NCBI GenBank assembly: GCA_965267435.1 | Contig: OZ253960.1 | Span: 6,882,001 to 6,946,000 of the forward strand | Length of the DNA: 64,000 nucleotides | Source: JAWPMT01 sp965267435 | GTDB lineage: Bacteria; Bacteroidota; Bacteroidia; Cytophagales; Cyclobacteriaceae | Reading direction: 5' to 3' | Shown: positions 17,232-27,589 of the stretch, one piece after another | Position numbering within the stretch: the first letter of the stretch is position 1 | Layout: every line of letters starts with the position of its first letter | Notes under the pieces: model-generated | Told to the model about the DNA's origin: nothing | Database searches by the model: none | The model's input: only the letters and a program-made list of their open reading frames with translations | Position numbers and translations under genes: made by a program

Positions 17232-18434
17232 CTAGTCCGGTAGATTCTCTAACAGGAACCTTATCTGATTGCCTCCCATGATCTTACGGATCTCGTCGTC
17301 GGAGAATCCTGCTCTGAAAAGACCGTCGGTCAAGAGGATGATTTGGGATGCATCGAAGAGGATGGCCGTTCCGCCATCGAAGTCCGATCCCAGCCCTACG
17401 TGATCGATCCCCACTACGGAAACGGCGTGTCTGATTGCCTGTGTGATGGCCTCTACAGAAGTGCTACCTACAGCGCCTTGCCAGAAGCCAATACCCACCA
17501 TACCGCCTTTTTCGGCAATGGCCCGCAGTTGATCGTCCGTGAGGTTTCTGGGGCTCGGGTGCGTTCCGGTAACACCAGTATGGGAGACAATGACGGGCTT
17601 GGTGCTAAAGCGCAGTGCTTCATCAAACAACTGCGGAGACGCGTGTGCCAGGTCCACGATCATGTCCATGTTATTCATCCGCTGGATGACCTCTTTGCCA
17701 AAGGTGGTCAACCCGCCCTTCTCGACCCCCGCGGAGGAGCCGCCCAGCTCGTTATCAAAAAAATGAACCAAGCCCATGACCCTAAAGCCCGCGTCATAGA
17801 GCACATCGACATTATCAAGCTCACCACCAAGGGCATGCAGTCCTTCTACTGAGAGGATGCCTGCGACCTTCATGGTATTGCTCCGTCGCAGTTTGACGAA
17901 AATGTCCAGGTCACTCTTGGTTTTTATCAGCGTCAGGGAAGAAGATTTCTCCGCTGCTTCGTGGAGTATGTCGCTTTGGTGGAGAGCCCGTTTTGTGAGG
18001 TTGAACCAGGTCCCGATGGGCCAGCGATTGGCCATGGCCAGCGTTCTGATGACGTCTGAATTGCCACTATTCGACTCATAGTTGACACCTCTGGGAACCT
18101 TGATGACCGCATCAAAGACCTGCAAGGTGAAGTTGCCCTCGACGAGACGCGGTATATCTACATGGCCGCGGTCCAGGCGGTTGAGGGGGTTACGGTCCCA
18201 AAGAAGATTGTCGGAGTGCCAATCGGCAATCACGAGGTCCTCGTGCAGTTTCCTGGCCTGAGAGGAGATGGTGGCTGGCAACTCGCTCTCAAGGATCCGC
18301 ACATTTTTTTGGCGATCCATATAGGTCCCTGCCCAGAGGAAGAAGATCATACCTCCGATGACGATTACGAAAAAGCTCAGTTTCTTCGCTATTCGGAAGA
18401 TCTTCCGGAACATGTTGATGATTTCATCTAACAT
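17232..18434 (-). CDS. Membrane-anchored dipeptidase, peptidase family M19
   Basis: M19 (renal dipeptidase-like) enzymes are zinc hydrolases acting on dipeptides, including D-amino-acid dipeptides. This 400-residue copy has one N-terminal membrane segment (LSFFVIVIGGMIFFLWAG, about residues 19-36), so the catalytic domain should be periplasmic. Metal-site motifs are present: ADWHSD near residue 70, GILSVEG, DLAHAS, SHTG, GLGSDFDG and MGGN. ATG 18434 is used; ATG 18413 is an alternative. It lies 88 bases downstream of the arginase-like gene and a sugar porter on the same strand, forming a probable operon. The substrate is undetermined. Confidence 0.9.
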   Translation of the reverse strand: MLDEIINMFRKIFRIAKKLSFFVIVIGGMIFFLWAGTYMDRQKNVRILESELPATISSQARKLHEDLVIADWHSDNLLWDRNPLNRLDRGHVDIPRLVEGNFTLQVFDAVIKVPRGVNYESNSGNSDVIRTLAMANRWPIGTWFNLTKRALHQSDILHEAAEKSSSLTLIKTKSDLDIFVKLRRSNTMKVAGILSVEGLHALGGELDNVDVLYDAGFRVMGLVHFFDNELGGSSAGVEKGGLTTFGKEVIQRMNNMDMIVDLAHASPQLFDEALRFSTKPVIVSHTGVTGTHPSPRNLTDDQLRAIAEKGGMVGIGFWQGAVGSTSVEAITQAIRHAVSVVGIDHVGLGSDFDGGTAILFDASQIILLTDGLFRAGFSDDEIRKIMGGNQIRFLLENLPD

Positions 18435-18522
18435 GCACCTATGTTAAGCATTTGATGCTTAAAAACATACGAGGCTGAGATAAATCAGCTACAGAGGGGA
18501 CCCATCAGGGATGATTGAAGGG

Positions 18523-19344
18523 TCATCCGTCACCCACCGTGAGCAGGTCAACTATCTCCTCGAGAAATGCATAGCCTTCAGGCCCTTTCGGCACGTACTC
18601 CACAATGCTGAATCCGACAACGTTGAAGCTGTTGATTAGCGCTCTAAGTGACGTTAGCAGGGCGTCCTGGGTCAGACCCCCTGGTACTGAAAGCAATTGA
18701 TGGCGAAAACTTTCGGGATCGAGTACGTCCAGGTCGATGTGCACATAGATATTGGGTGCCGCCTGGTATTGGGCGATTGGTAATAGGTCGTTCATTGCGT
18801 TGGGCGGTACGACGGACAAGTCATGGGCTGTAATGAATCTCTGCTCCTCTTCGTCGAGGTCTCTGGTGCCTACGAGGATTACCTGCCTGGGTCTCAGTCG
18901 GGAAAAGGAAGCAGCTAGCATTGCCTTGTCACCCTCTCCAAGTAGTGTTCGGAGGGGCATGCCGTGAAAGTGTTTGCTTGGTGAGGACTCAGGCGTATTG
19001 AGGTCTCCGTGTGCATCATACCAGAAGACCGTCAGATTGCCCTCATACTGCCGGTTGAGCCAGGATACAGGCGCGATCTCCGCAGCGCATGTTCCTCCCA
19101 CCATGAATATGGAATCAGGCCGCTCATTTTCGATCGTGGAAACAGTGGATCGCAGTTGTCGCAAATTGGCCTCGTAGCCAAGAATATTGCGCTCGAGCTT
19201 CAATTGCTCAGTGGCAGGAACGGCAATCTCATGGAACTCCCTCATTTGAGCCAATTGACCCTTCAACTCCTTGGCACCATGGTACACATCGTTGGATACG
19301 GCGTAGCCTTGCCATTCGGGGAAGCAAAGGTTCAGGTGTGCCAA
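18523..19344 (-). CDS. Arginase/agmatinase-like ureohydrolase family protein
   Basis: This protein of about 273 residues has the ureohydrolase metal motifs FWYDAHGDLN near residue 108 and HIDLDVLDP near residue 204. The first metal-binding motif, usually GGDHS, appears here as GGTCAAE, so a manganese-ligand histidine is replaced by cysteine. This substitution occurs in a subgroup of the arginase superfamily and makes the substrate uncertain. The start is a TTG just after the stop of the sugar porter; no ATG is available before the conserved N-terminus. It lies between the sugar porter and the M19 dipeptidase in a same-strand run. Confidence 0.82.
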   Translation of the reverse strand: MAHLNLCFPEWQGYAVSNDVYHGAKELKGQLAQMREFHEIAVPATEQLKLERNILGYEANLRQLRSTVSTIENERPDSIFMVGGTCAAEIAPVSWLNRQYEGNLTVFWYDAHGDLNTPESSPSKHFHGMPLRTLLGEGDKAMLAASFSRLRPRQVILVGTRDLDEEEQRFITAHDLSVVPPNAMNDLLPIAQYQAAPNIYVHIDLDVLDPESFRHQLLSVPGGLTQDALLTSLRALINSFNVVGFSIVEYVPKGPEGYAFLEEIVDLLTVGDG

Positions 19345-19356
19345 GAGTTGTTCTGA

Positions 19357-20700
19357 TTAGAGCTTTTCCTGTATTTCTTCAATACTCAGCCCTTTTGTTT
19401 CGGGCATCATTCTCCAGACAAAGAGCAACTGGAAGAACATCATAAAACAGAAGAAACTAAAGACGGCCCCTCCGCCATAATTGGTCGCGAAAAATGGGAA
19501 CAGGGCGGATACTACTGCCGCTAGCACCCAGTGGGTCGTGCTACCCAGTGATTGCCCAAAGGCCCTCGTCTGATCTGGGAAAATCTCCGATATGAATACC
19601 CAAATACACGCTCCCTGTCCTATTGCATGCGATGCGATGAAACCAAAGGTCGACCCAAGTACGATTACTGGGTTGAAACTTTCGGTGAAGAAACTGTAGG
19701 CCAGGATCCCCAGTGAAATAATGTACCCGAAAGTACCGATGTACATGAGCAACCGACGTCCGGACCGATCGATGAGGTACAAGCCCAGCATCGTGAATAT
19801 CAGATTGATCAACCCGACGCCTGCAGAAGAAAGTAGTGCTATGCTCTTGCCCATGCCTGTCATCGTAAAGATCCTGGGTGAGTAGTATATGACCGCGTTG
19901 ATGCCTGAGAGCTGATTGAAGAAAGCAAACAAAAAGGCCATCATCATGGGTAATACAAGCTTGCGATTGCTAAAGTCAAGCTTCAGTGAAGTCTTGTGGG
20001 GTGCCTGTCGGGCATGGGCAATGATTTCATCCACATTGTCGGGATCTACGATTTCCAGGGTTCGTCGGGCCTCATCCTCTGAGCCGCCCGTCATGATCAG
20101 CCATCGCGGACTTTCCGGGACGGTGAAAAGCAGGAAGAGAAAAGTCAGTGCCGGTATGGTCTCCATACCCAACATCAGGCGCCAGTCGCCTCCGAATGAG
20201 CCGATGATCCAGTTGGCGAAGTACGCCAGCAGGATACCAAAGACAATATTGAATTGGAAAAGGCCCGTCAGCTTGCCCCGGTTGTTCTTGGGAGATATCT
20301 CTGTGATGTAGACCGGTGCTACGATTGATGAGGCTCCTACGCCAATGCCGCCAATAAACCGAAAGAACATGAGGGAATACACGTCCGGTGCCAAGGCTGA
20401 TCCGATGGCTGAGACGAGATAGAGTCCTGCGACGCCAAACAATGTCCGCTTTCGACCAAGCTTCTGAGTGGGAATACCTCCGAGAAGTGCGCCGAGAATG
20501 GTGCCATACAAGGCCATGGCCACTGTTTGCCCCAGTAAAAAATCGGAAAGGCCCCAAAGCGATTGGATTTCTTGCTCACTGCCGGATATGACTGCTGTGT
20601 CATAACCAAATAGAAAACCGCCAAGAGCGACGGTGATGGACCAGTAAAATACGTTCTGTTTCAATGCCTTGGATTTGGGTTGCGATAAGAATATGACCAT
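19357..20700 (-). CDS. Sugar porter family MFS transporter
   Basis: The 447-residue protein has twelve predicted membrane segments and sugar-porter signatures: GGFLFGYDTAVISG in helix 1, GRKRTL between helices 2 and 3, PESPRWL after helix 6, DRSGRRLL between helices 8 and 9, and PETKG at the end. Family members take up hexoses, pentoses or inositol, usually with protons. ATG 20700 is preferred to the TTG five codons upstream. Only 12 bases separate it from the arginase-like gene, so it heads a probable operon with that gene and the dipeptidase. The exact sugar cannot be named. Confidence 0.92.
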   Translation of the reverse strand: MVIFLSQPKSKALKQNVFYWSITVALGGFLFGYDTAVISGSEQEIQSLWGLSDFLLGQTVAMALYGTILGALLGGIPTQKLGRKRTLFGVAGLYLVSAIGSALAPDVYSLMFFRFIGGIGVGASSIVAPVYITEISPKNNRGKLTGLFQFNIVFGILLAYFANWIIGSFGGDWRLMLGMETIPALTFLFLLFTVPESPRWLIMTGGSEDEARRTLEIVDPDNVDEIIAHARQAPHKTSLKLDFSNRKLVLPMMMAFLFAFFNQLSGINAVIYYSPRIFTMTGMGKSIALLSSAGVGLINLIFTMLGLYLIDRSGRRLLMYIGTFGYIISLGILAYSFFTESFNPVIVLGSTFGFIASHAIGQGACIWVFISEIFPDQTRAFGQSLGSTTHWVLAAVVSALFPFFATNYGGGAVFSFFCFMMFFQLLFVWRMMPETKGLSIEEIQEKL

Positions 20701-20883
20701 CCCAAGATAATCCAATTTGTGGACTGCGTGAACAAAGTAATCAGGATGTAATGCGTCAGGTCCGACCCGTTAAACTGCAGGAAATCGATTAAAACGGGTG
20801 CCGACGCGAAATTCCTCATTGAGTATGGAATTCTTCCGGTCGCCTCATGATTGTGTGGCATTTACAGGGAACGCTCCTAGTTT

Positions 20884-20902
20884 CGTACCTTCCTGTGGTA
20901 CG
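20884..20902. promoter_or_regulatory. Inverted repeat upstream of giant surface protein gene
   Basis: CGTACC (20884-20889) and GGTACG (20897-20902) form a perfect dyad with a seven-base spacer, 34 bases before the start of the large surface protein gene. It could be an operator or a hairpin in the 5' leader. No matching second copy was found. Confidence 0.3.
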
Positions 20903-20936
20903 TCTAGTGTGCCGGGAAGTCAAAATAATCCAATGA

Positions 20937-23900
20937 ATGGTATTTAATCGTGTGTGGAATTTGAAGGGGTATACTGTGCTAATAAAACAGGTAATTGTGA
21001 TATTAGTGGCAGGGTATATGGCCTTGACGGTTTCGTATGCCCAGACTACCTTCACATCTGTCCAAACAGGTGACTGGAATGATGGTGCCACGTGGGGCAA
21101 CACTAGTCCTGGCACTCAAGGGACCGATTGGCCTGCCAATACGGACAACGCGGTAATTGCAGACGGAACCGTAGTGAAACTGACGGCCGCAAGAACCATC
21201 AATGATCTTACCATCAATGATGGAGGCGAATTTCACTACGACGGCTTTGTACTCACCCTGAGCGGGACTGTCACGCCCGCCTTTGTGTCCGACCAGTCGG
21301 GGGATTGGGACGATGCCAACACATGGCTTGGAAGTCCAGGTACGCCATCGGCTTCAGATAAGGTCATAGTCTCCCGAGATCATACCGTGTTACTAACCGG
21401 AAATGAGACCATTGATATCCTGATCATCAATAGTGGGGGCATTGTGGATGACAACAATGTGGGGGACCTGACGATCACAACCAGGTTGTTGCTCAATGGT
21501 GAGCGCCAGGGGAAGAAAAGTACGGAATTGGACGACGGCGCTACTCTTGATGGCTTGGGAAACCACTACAGCACCAAAGAGGTTGAAGTGCTGGCCAATG
21601 CCTCTGTTACTATCGCAGCCACTGCGAATCTCTCAATTAGCGGCGATTTTAAAATGAATGGCGGCGGCACCGTAACGAACTATGGGGCCATCGTGGCCGA
21701 TGAGATCAAAGACAAAAATACATCCGATACGTGGATCAATGAGGCAGGTTCATCTCTTACGGCTCTAAAGGATATTATGGGTGCTGGCGGTACTCTAACC
21801 GCCACGGCCACCGGCAACACAGTCACCTATGCTGAGCAGAATACGACAAACATTACCATCCCTTCTTCCAATACCTACTACAATCTCGTCATAGCGGGCT
21901 CGAACACGAAGACCCTTATAAGCAATCTAACAATCACAGGTGATTTGACCATTTCCAGCATTTTGGATACGGATGCGGGCAACAACTACACACTGGATAT
22001 TGAGGGTAATTGGTACAATACGGGGTCATTCGTCCCCAATAACTCGACGGTCACATTCAATGGATCAGGTGATCAAACGATCGACAACAGCTCGGGAGAA
22101 TCCTTTTACGATTTGACGATCAACAAGGCTTCGGGGACTATGAATCTCGCAGGGGACGTCACGGTGACCAATACGCTTACGATGACCGCCGGAAATATTG
22201 ACACGGGTGTCAGAACCCTGACCTTGGGTGATGCCACGACAAACGAGGGTACCTTGTCCCGTACTACAGGCACAGTCATCGGTGCTTTCGAAAGGTGGAT
22301 TGCAGCAGGCACCACTGGCAATGTGACTTTTCCTATTGGTTCATCTTCGATTTATGCTCCCGCTGAACCGGCATTTACGGATGGTTCGAAGACTGGGGGA
22401 ACCGTCACAATGACTTTTGTGGACACATATCCTACCAATGATGGTCTAAGCCTCGTCGACGGTGCCACAACCGTCTACAACACTTTTGTTGAGGGGTACT
22501 GGACGCTAGGTGTTGGCAATGGTTTTGATCCTGGGACAGGCTTTGATCTCGACCTCAACGGTGCAGAAATGACTTCCTTTGCCGTGAAGACTTCGACACG
22601 AATCTTACGAAGGTCGACGCCGACCAATGGCTGGATCACAGAAGGTACCCACGTCAACGCGGTTGGGAACGTGGCTCAGAGGACCGGACTGACGAATACA
22701 ACCACTCAGTTTGCACTGGCTGATGATACCAATTGTACACCACCGGAGACGTTTGCCATTACAGGTGATACGGAGGTCTGTACAGGTGATTCTGATGGCT
22801 ACAGTGTGGCATTGAATTCAGGCAATACCTATTACTGGACAGTCACAGGGGGACTGATCAGCGGGTCGACAACAGCCTCTGGAGTAGATCTCAACTCTGT
22901 GACCGTTGATTGGGATGGCACTGGGCAGGTTGGGACTCTTGAGGTGTATGAGCAGAATACTTGCACAAGAAGCGCCGGATCTTCGATAACTGTCAATGTC
23001 AATACGCTGCCAACCTCGGAAATATCAGGAAGTACGAATGTCGCGGAGAATCAAACGGCCGTGCCTTATTCTGTGGATGCCAACGCTGGCTACACGTATA
23101 CATGGACCATCACCGGAGGTACGCAAAGTTCGGGGGGTACGACCAACAGCATTGAGGTGGATTGGGGAGATGCGGGTATAGGCACGGTAAGTGTGGTAGC
23201 ATCCAGTACCTGTCCGGCCGACGCGGCGGCTGTGAGCCTAAATGCAGAGATCTATTCCAATATCCTGAGTGTCCAAAGTGGAGACTGGGATGATCCTGAC
23301 ACCTGGGATTGCAACTGCGACCCGACTGATTTTCAAAGTGTCAACATTCTGGATGGGCATCGTGTGACACTTACAGGAGACGAAACCGTCCAAAATGTTT
23401 CGCTCGAGTCCGGAGGGGTCATCGATCAAAATGACAAGAAGTTTAAGATCAATGGCAACCTACTGCTGAACGGGACCATTACAGGCAATACTGCCAACAA
23501 CAAACAGATTGAGTTGAAAGGAGGCTCCGGGACAGTTTTGGATGGTACGGGCTCCATCAACTCCCAGGGATCACCAGCTGTAAAATTCAAGGGGGATATC
23601 ATCATTGCTTCTTCTGCCGATCTCTTATTCATTGGAGATCTGGAGATTGATAACCGACGTGTTGTGACAAATTATGGCATGGTCACCGTGAACGATCCGG
23701 TCGTGGCAGATGGTGCGGAGTCAGTATGGCTCAATGAGGAGAATTCGACCCTAAAAATTGGAGGTGAGGTTTTTGCCACGGATGGGATCCTCAGAGCCTC
23801 CGCAACAGGAAATATGGTAGAGTACGCTGCCACCTCTGGCACGCAGGACATCACTACGCCTCAGAACGGCACCTATTATAATTTGATGCTGTCTGGTGCC

Positions 23901-26900
23901 GCGACCTATGAGACACAAGATGATCTCACGATCCTTGGTGACTTGACGATCAGTAGCGGGATCTTTGATGTGGCTGCCAATAACAATGATCTGACGATCG
24001 AGGGAGATTGGATGAATACCGGGACCTTCACGGAGGGAACGCATCTTGTGACTTTCACAGGAACTAATGAGCAGACAATCAGTAAGCTAGGAGGCGAGAC
24101 TTTTTACAACGTCACTACGAACAAATCCTCAGGTAGCATCACAATTGATGCTGATCTGACGATTTCCAATGCTTTTACTATGACCGCAGGCAATATTGAG
24201 ACGGCAGGGAACAAGGTCATCCTCGGTACGTCTGCCGCCAATGAGGGTACATTGACCTACTCCACCGGAATTATTGTTGGGGCTTTTGAACGATGGGTAG
24301 ACAATGCCACCACCTCTCAACTCTTATTTCCCATTGGGACCTCGGAAGATTACAGAGGCGCTGAGGTTACATTCTCTGACGCCGGCAAAACCGATGGCAC
24401 GGTCATTTTCGAGTTTATCCAGGCTGATCCGGGCTCAAGTGGCCTAAGCCTTGTGGATGGTGCCGAGACCATCTACAATACGTTTGTGGAAGGTTATTGG
24501 GATGTAGCTGCTGGTAATAGTTTTGCTCCCGGCACCTCATTTGATCTGGAGTTGTACGGGAATGGCTTCACGTCCTTTACGATTGCCGCGACCACAAGAC
24601 TCCTCACAAGGGCAAATGCCGTGAGTAATTGGACTGCGGAAGGTACACATGTTGATGCCGTGAGTCCCAAGGCCAAGCGGACAGGTTTATCGACATTTGG
24701 AGCGCAATACGCATTCGGAGACAATACCAACTGTACACCCCCCGGTGCTCCTACATTTACTGGGGTCACCGAAGTTTGCAAGGGTGACAATGGCGACACG
24801 TATACCATCACTAGCTCCACAGCTGGTCTCACTGACTACATATGGTCAGCTGTGGGAGGGAGTATTGCAGGTGGACAAGGCACTGGCACTGTCACGATCA
24901 ACTGGGACAATGTCGCTCAGGTAGGAAGCGTGGGCTTACAGGTGGTCAACTCCTGTACAACCTCCGATCAGACCGATCTTTCCGTCAATGTAAATACCAT
25001 CACGCCAAGTGATATCTCAGGAGACTTGATCGTTCCGGAGAATGAAACTGGGGTGGTTTACTCTGTTGATCTGGTAGCTGATCATACGTACGTATGGACT
25101 GTGAATGGTGGAACATTTGATGGTGCATCTTCCGGCTTGGGAGTCAATAGCGTGACCGTTGATTGGGGAACTGCGGGTACCGGCACATTGAGCGTCACCG
25201 CCCAAAAGACAGGATGTTCGGTGTCCGACCAGGTTTCCGTCAACGTCAACAAGTACGTTGTCATCGAGAGTATCGTCGCTACCGGCGATTGGACCAATGC
25301 TAATTCCTGGGATTGTACTTGTGTGCCGGGCAGCGGTGATAATCCTCGAATCAAAACTGGCCATACCATTACGCTTGATGATGATATCACGGTCAATAAT
25401 TTTAGCGTAGATCTCGGAGGGGCCATGGACATGGACAACAACGATCGCACTTTGACGATCACAGGCAATCTCACCGTTAACGGGAGCATTTCTGTCCCCA
25501 CCGCCAGTACCGCACTAGATATCGTTCTCTCTGGCGTCGGGGCGAGCATCACTGGAGCAGGGAGTATCAATCCCACGAATGTGACAGCCGGGTCGATTCA
25601 GGTTTCTGGTGGAAATAAGACAATTGGGTCTACCGCAGTTCTTACCATATCAGATGCAAACCTCGAATTTGGCTCTTCCAGCATCTCTGTGACTAACAAT
25701 GGAGACGTGACGCTTGCGCTAGATCTCGTGGGGCAAGGAGACGGTACCAACAATTGGACAAATGCCTCGGGTTCTACGTTGATGGTTGGTGGCGCTCTGC
25801 TGACGGATGGTACACTCTATGCCAGTGCTTCAGGTAATACGGTAGATTACAATGGAACTGGTGCTCAGAACATCAAACTGCCTAATGGGTCGGATTATCA
25901 CAGTTTGTCGGTTTCAGGAAGTGGGACGAAAACTGCGCCTGCGACGTTGGATATCGCAGGTAGCGTAGCTCTTAATGGCACTGCCGTTTTGGATGTGGCC
26001 ACCAACAATGCAGATCTAACTGTTGCAGGCGATTGGACCAACGCGGGGGGGACCTTTACGGAGGGAACAAGAACTGTCACTTTGGATGGGTCATTGGTAC
26101 AAACGATCACAGGAAGTGAGACTTTTTACAATCTGACCATCAACAACTCTGTCAACGATGAGGATGCCATCACGGTCGCCAATGATGTGAATATATCTGG
26201 TGTACTGACAATGACCGATGGAATTGTGGGCACAGGGGCCAACGTGGTCACGGTGACAAACACTGCAACAACGGCGATCACTGGAGCTTCCTCTGCAAGT
26301 TTTGTCAACGGTATTTTGGCTCGACAAACAGCCACTGCGGGTATGTATGACTTCCCTGTCGGGGACGGTACCACTTACAAACGTGTTGGTCTCTTGCCAG
26401 AGAATGGCACAGCATCGACCTTCCAGGTGCAAGGTTTTCAGTCTGCTTACTCGGATGTGACCAACAAGACCGGCCTTACGAATGTCAGTACGATGGAGTA
26501 CTGGGACATATCTAGGACAGTGGGAGCGGACAATGTAATTATCCGACTGTATTGGAATACCCAGGGAGCGAGTGGGATAACCTCGGCCACCGACCTGCTC
26601 GTGGGGCATTACACCGGAGGACAATGGACCAGTATTGGCAATGGCTTGAATAGTGGTGATACAGATCCAGGATGGATAGAATCAGCAAGCTACGTGTCAT
26701 CATTCAGTCCGTTCACCTTCGCATCAAACAGCAGCGGCAGCAATCCGCTTCCGGTCGAATTTATGAGCTTCACCGCACAATGGGACAATGGCTCTGTGTT
26801 ATTGGAGTGGGAGACCGCTTCGGAAATCGACAATGAAAGGTTTGACGTCGAACGTTCCACGGACGGAGAGAACTTCGCCGTGATTGGCAGCGTCGACGGT

Positions 26901-27311
26901 GGCGGCACCACCAACGAACATAGACAATACTGGTTTGTAGACAAGAACCCTGTCTCAGGCATCTCCTACTATCGCCTGAGGCAAGTAGATTTTGATGGAA
27001 AGGAAGAGCATTCGGCAGTGATCAGTATCGAAGGGTTCGTCCAGCAGAGGGAATTTGGAGTGACACTCGCCCATGCGCAAGTCGGCAATCCTAATGTCCT
27101 GTTGCGACTTGAATCAGACGATGGTGTGTCTCCCGTCTTTGTGACCATATGGGATGCCTTGGGAAGGGAGATATTTGTCGGCAGGGCCGATTATGTCATG
27201 TCTTCCGGAACGCTGCAACTAAACAATGTCCAAATGAATAATGCCGGTCTTTACCTTCTTCGCGTCCGGCAAGGCCTTGATCAGGTAGTCATCAAGTTTC
27301 AGGTGCACTAG
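20937..27311 (+). CDS. Giant repeat-rich surface protein with T9SS sorting domain
   Basis: This 2124-residue protein has a signal peptide (cut near TVSYAQ, about residue 36) and a C-terminal T9SS type A-like sorting domain (about residues 2035-2124), so it should be exported to the cell surface. Four modules begin with a GDWxDxxTW motif (about residues 43, 121, 782 and 1442). Between them lie Ig/PKD-like segments marked by CTPP...VCTGD (about 600) and CTPP...VCKGD (about 1265), and large beta-solenoid-like blocks. The block at about 310-600 is repeated at about 975-1265 with closely matching phrases (NTFVEGYW, FERW, FPIG), and a shorter third copy lies near 1650-1830. Before the sorting domain is an FN3-like segment (LPVEFMSFTAQW). 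Adhesion or matrix function is inferred from architecture only. Confidence 0.88.
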   Translation: MVFNRVWNLKGYTVLIKQVIVILVAGYMALTVSYAQTTFTSVQTGDWNDGATWGNTSPGTQGTDWPANTDNAVIADGTVVKLTAARTINDLTINDGGEFHYDGFVLTLSGTVTPAFVSDQSGDWDDANTWLGSPGTPSASDKVIVSRDHTVLLTGNETIDILIINSGGIVDDNNVGDLTITTRLLLNGERQGKKSTELDDGATLDGLGNHYSTKEVEVLANASVTIAATANLSISGDFKMNGGGTVTNYGAIVADEIKDKNTSDTWINEAGSSLTALKDIMGAGGTLTATATGNTVTYAEQNTTNITIPSSNTYYNLVIAGSNTKTLISNLTITGDLTISSILDTDAGNNYTLDIEGNWYNTGSFVPNNSTVTFNGSGDQTIDNSSGESFYDLTINKASGTMNLAGDVTVTNTLTMTAGNIDTGVRTLTLGDATTNEGTLSRTTGTVIGAFERWIAAGTTGNVTFPIGSSSIYAPAEPAFTDGSKTGGTVTMTFVDTYPTNDGLSLVDGATTVYNTFVEGYWTLGVGNGFDPGTGFDLDLNGAEMTSFAVKTSTRILRRSTPTNGWITEGTHVNAVGNVAQRTGLTNTTTQFALADDTNCTPPETFAITGDTEVCTGDSDGYSVALNSGNTYYWTVTGGLISGSTTASGVDLNSVTVDWDGTGQVGTLEVYEQNTCTRSAGSSITVNVNTLPTSEISGSTNVAENQTAVPYSVDANAGYTYTWTITGGTQSSGGTTNSIEVDWGDAGIGTVSVVASSTCPADAAAVSLNAEIYSNILSVQSGDWDDPDTWDCNCDPTDFQSVNILDGHRVTLTGDETVQNVSLESGGVIDQNDKKFKINGNLLLNGTITGNTANNKQIELKGGSGTVLDGTGSINSQGSPAVKFKGDIIIASSADLLFIGDLEIDNRRVVTNYGMVTVNDPVVADGAESVWLNEENSTLKIGGEVFATDGILRASATGNMVEYAATSGTQDITTPQNGTYYNLMLSGAATYETQDDLTILGDLTISSGIFDVAANNNDLTIEGDWMNTGTFTEGTHLVTFTGTNEQTISKLGGETFYNVTTNKSSGSITIDADLTISNAFTMTAGNIETAGNKVILGTSAANEGTLTYSTGIIVGAFERWVDNATTSQLLFPIGTSEDYRGAEVTFSDAGKTDGTVIFEFIQADPGSSGLSLVDGAETIYNTFVEGYWDVAAGNSFAPGTSFDLELYGNGFTSFTIAATTRLLTRANAVSNWTAEGTHVDAVSPKAKRTGLSTFGAQYAFGDNTNCTPPGAPTFTGVTEVCKGDNGDTYTITSSTAGLTDYIWSAVGGSIAGGQGTGTVTINWDNVAQVGSVGLQVVNSCTTSDQTDLSVNVNTITPSDISGDLIVPENETGVVYSVDLVADHTYVWTVNGGTFDGASSGLGVNSVTVDWGTAGTGTLSVTAQKTGCSVSDQVSVNVNKYVVIESIVATGDWTNANSWDCTCVPGSGDNPRIKTGHTITLDDDITVNNFSVDLGGAMDMDNNDRTLTITGNLTVNGSISVPTASTALDIVLSGVGASITGAGSINPTNVTAGSIQVSGGNKTIGSTAVLTISDANLEFGSSSISVTNNGDVTLALDLVGQGDGTNNWTNASGSTLMVGGALLTDGTLYASASGNTVDYNGTGAQNIKLPNGSDYHSLSVSGSGTKTAPATLDIAGSVALNGTAVLDVATNNADLTVAGDWTNAGGTFTEGTRTVTLDGSLVQTITGSETFYNLTINNSVNDEDAITVANDVNISGVLTMTDGIVGTGANVVTVTNTATTAITGASSASFVNGILARQTATAGMYDFPVGDGTTYKRVGLLPENGTASTFQVQGFQSAYSDVTNKTGLTNVSTMEYWDISRTVGADNVIIRLYWNTQGASGITSATDLLVGHYTGGQWTSIGNGLNSGDTDPGWIESASYVSSFSPFTFASNSSGSNPLPVEFMSFTAQWDNGSVLLEWETASEIDNERFDVERSTDGENFAVIGSVDGGGTTNEHRQYWFVDKNPVSGISYYRLRQVDFDGKEEHSAVISIEGFVQQREFGVTLAHAQVGNPNVLLRLESDDGVSPVFVTIWDALGREIFVGRADYVMSSGTLQLNNVQMNNAGLYLLRVRQGLDQVVIKFQVH

Positions 27312-27312
27312 T

Positions 27313-27585
27313 TCATGTGCTTCGATCCAACATCTTCCGCTGTTTTATGCTTTTGACGATCGCCGCTATGGCGATCCCGACCCAGACGACATTGATAAAC
27401 GCTGAGGGGTAGGCTTCCAGGTAAACCGTATTGACAATGAGAAGAATGGCTCCGGTCGCGTTGAGTAGCTGATAGAGCACCGACTGGCCGGTGACGATCT
27501 TGCTGTAGCTGATGAGGCCATAGGCGACGATCACCTCTATTGACCCAATCCAACCTAAGATATCTACTATGAGTCGTGTACTCAT
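27313..27585 (-). CDS. Small membrane protein, CBU_0592-like
   Basis: The 90-residue protein has three hydrophobic segments (about 8-28, 36-56 and 61-80) and the phrases GWIGSIEVIVAYGLISYSK and NATGAILLIVNTV, typical of the small CBU_0592-like membrane family. Function is unknown. Its stop lies one base from the stop of the giant surface protein gene (convergent). It is four bases downstream of the NTF2-like gene and probably shares its transcript. Confidence 0.75.
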   Translation of the reverse strand: MSTRLIVDILGWIGSIEVIVAYGLISYSKIVTGQSVLYQLLNATGAILLIVNTVYLEAYPSAFINVVWVGIAIAAIVKSIKQRKMLDRST

Positions 27586-27589
27586 GTCC

